DNA from: Phaeodactylibacter luteus
GTDB taxonomy: Bacteria; Bacteroidota; Bacteroidia; Chitinophagales; Saprospiraceae
Assembly (NCBI RefSeq): GCF_007993045.1
Contig: NZ_VOOR01000017.1
Coordinates: 47,718-111,717, forward strand
Reading direction: 5' to 3'
DNA: 64,000 bases
The translations under genes and the position numbers were made by a program. The notes under the pieces were generated by a model. That model made no database searches. It was given only the letters and a program-made list of their open reading frames with translations, and was not told the DNA's origin. Every line of letters starts with the position of its first letter. Within the stretch, counting starts at the first letter, position 1. This document shows, one piece after another, positions 63,666-64,000 of this stretch.

Positions 63666-63790
63666 TACAAAGTGAACTACCCATTTGCTAACGACAAATG
63701 GGCTTCAGTTTTCACAGACCTGTGCTTCTCGAAAGAAGTCTGATTTAAGTCTCCACCCGTGTAATCAGCCGTCTCAGCCGATATTGTTTT
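63666..63790 (-). ncRNA. Candidate IS605-type right end / omegaRNA region
   Basis: Downstream of the tnpB remnant on the minus strand the sequence ends in the hairpin CCCATTTG-tcgttag-CAAATGGG followed by TAGTTCAC, a form typical of IS200/IS605 right ends. In such elements this segment is also the scaffold of the omegaRNA that guides TnpB, so the bases beyond the end (about 63650-63668) would be the guide. The RNA role is inference from the family. Confidence 0.5.
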
Positions 63791-63982
63791 TCATCCTTCG
63801 TTCAATATGTTCTTTGCTGCATTTTCATCTCTGTCTAAGTGATGTCCATTTTTACAAGGCCATTTTCGAACTGAAAGGTTTAAATCTTGATTTATCCATC
63901 CGCACACATTACAAGTCTTGCTTGATGGGCAAAAGCGATTGATCTTAACCACTTGTTTATCGTTCCAGTGGGGGTAAGCCAA
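63791..63982 (-). pseudogene. tnpB: C-terminal remnant of TnpB (IS200/IS605 family)
   Basis: About 58 codons remain. They match the TnpB C-terminus: the run into VVKINRFCPSSKTCNVCGW (first zinc CxxC), LSVRKWPCKNGHHLDRDENA with the RuvC III aspartate in DRD, and the closing AAKNILNEG. TnpB is an RNA-guided nuclease of IS605 transposons. The reading frame is native up to ACTGGAAC at 63962-63969, where it meets the end of family A copy 9. The N-terminal part would lie beyond the window or is lost. The TTG at 63982 is not a real start. Confidence 0.82.
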
Positions 63983-64000
63983 ATTGTCGCAGGCGTTTAC
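63970..64000 (+). repeat. Dispersed element family A, copy 9 (forward, cut by the window edge)
   Basis: GGGGGTAAGCCAAATTGTCG followed by caggcgtttac matches the left end of family A (GGGCGTGAACCAAAATGTCG, then caggcgttta). It abuts the tnpB remnant. Confidence 0.8.

Overview
The window is one continuous piece of a Bacteroidota chromosome, most likely from the Saprospiria (Lewinella/Phaeodactylibacter type). The evidence is: type IX secretion C-terminal sorting domains on two secreted proteins, SprB-like repeats, DUF4292 and DUF4293 proteins, a TraR/DksA protein with a degenerate zinc site, an ExbB - small membrane protein - ExbD - ExbD cluster, several TAnnTTTG promoter elements of the Bacteroidota primary sigma factor, and no clear Shine-Dalgarno sequences. 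Most of the coding sequence is ordinary chromosome. There is no rRNA, no CRISPR array and no prophage. One tRNA (Ser, GGA) is present.

Layout. 1-4.2 kb: a sulfur-redox operon (two-domain rhodanese lipoprotein, Tat-exported sulfite oxidase-family molybdoenzyme, membrane-anchored cytochrome c, fatty acid hydroxylase/sterol desaturase). 4.2-9.0 kb: an S33 peptidase lipoprotein and a MuiA-like protein with an inserted carboxypeptidase-regulatory-like domain, in repeat-rich spacers. 9.0-16.6 kb: rRNA-methyltransferase-like protein, ScpA, a propeller-sensor adenylate cyclase, MscS channel, M48 protease. 16.6-24.7 kb: T9SS cargo protein, TPR lipoprotein, an ECF sigma/putative anti-sigma/secreted beta-protein operon, a beta-CASP nuclease and an unrecognised protein. 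25-34.3 kb (minus strand): M29 aminopeptidase, HflX, then the NTP-transferase/TPR/DUF4292/EnvC-like cluster and pyruvate kinase. 34.7-39.3 kb: acpP-fabF-rnc and a SWIM zinc-finger protein. 39.4-45.0 kb: OmpA/PD40 protein, small acidic protein, DksA-like protein, LspA, ArsR-like regulator. 45.3-52.4 kb: SF1 helicase, ABC exporter, ruvX-def, RNase H, TatD nuclease, tRNA-Ser. 52.5-57 kb: energy-transduction cluster, DUF4293 protein, FAD oxidoreductase. 57.4-63.5 kb: one very large T9SS-secreted trypsin-fold peptidase carrying five near-identical 441-bp repeat units. The right edge holds the C-terminal remnant of an IS605-type TnpB.

The most unusual content lies between the genes. Three families of small non-coding elements with inverted ends are dispersed here. 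Family A (about 180-250 bp without insertions, nine copies) begins GGGCG and ends CGCCC, and all four copies with both ends intact are flanked by an exact or near-exact 8-bp duplication. Most copies lie just downstream of a stop codon with the same end facing the gene. Family B (161 bp, two copies) is inserted into two different copies of family A, at two different CTAG sites, each time with CTAG duplicated. Family C (about 165 bp, two copies) is a long fold-back element with TA-like ends. A fourth, diverged repeat (D) has two copies. No transposase for these families is in the window. The final family A copy appears to cut the tnpB gene at the right edge, which also carries a candidate omegaRNA/right-end region.
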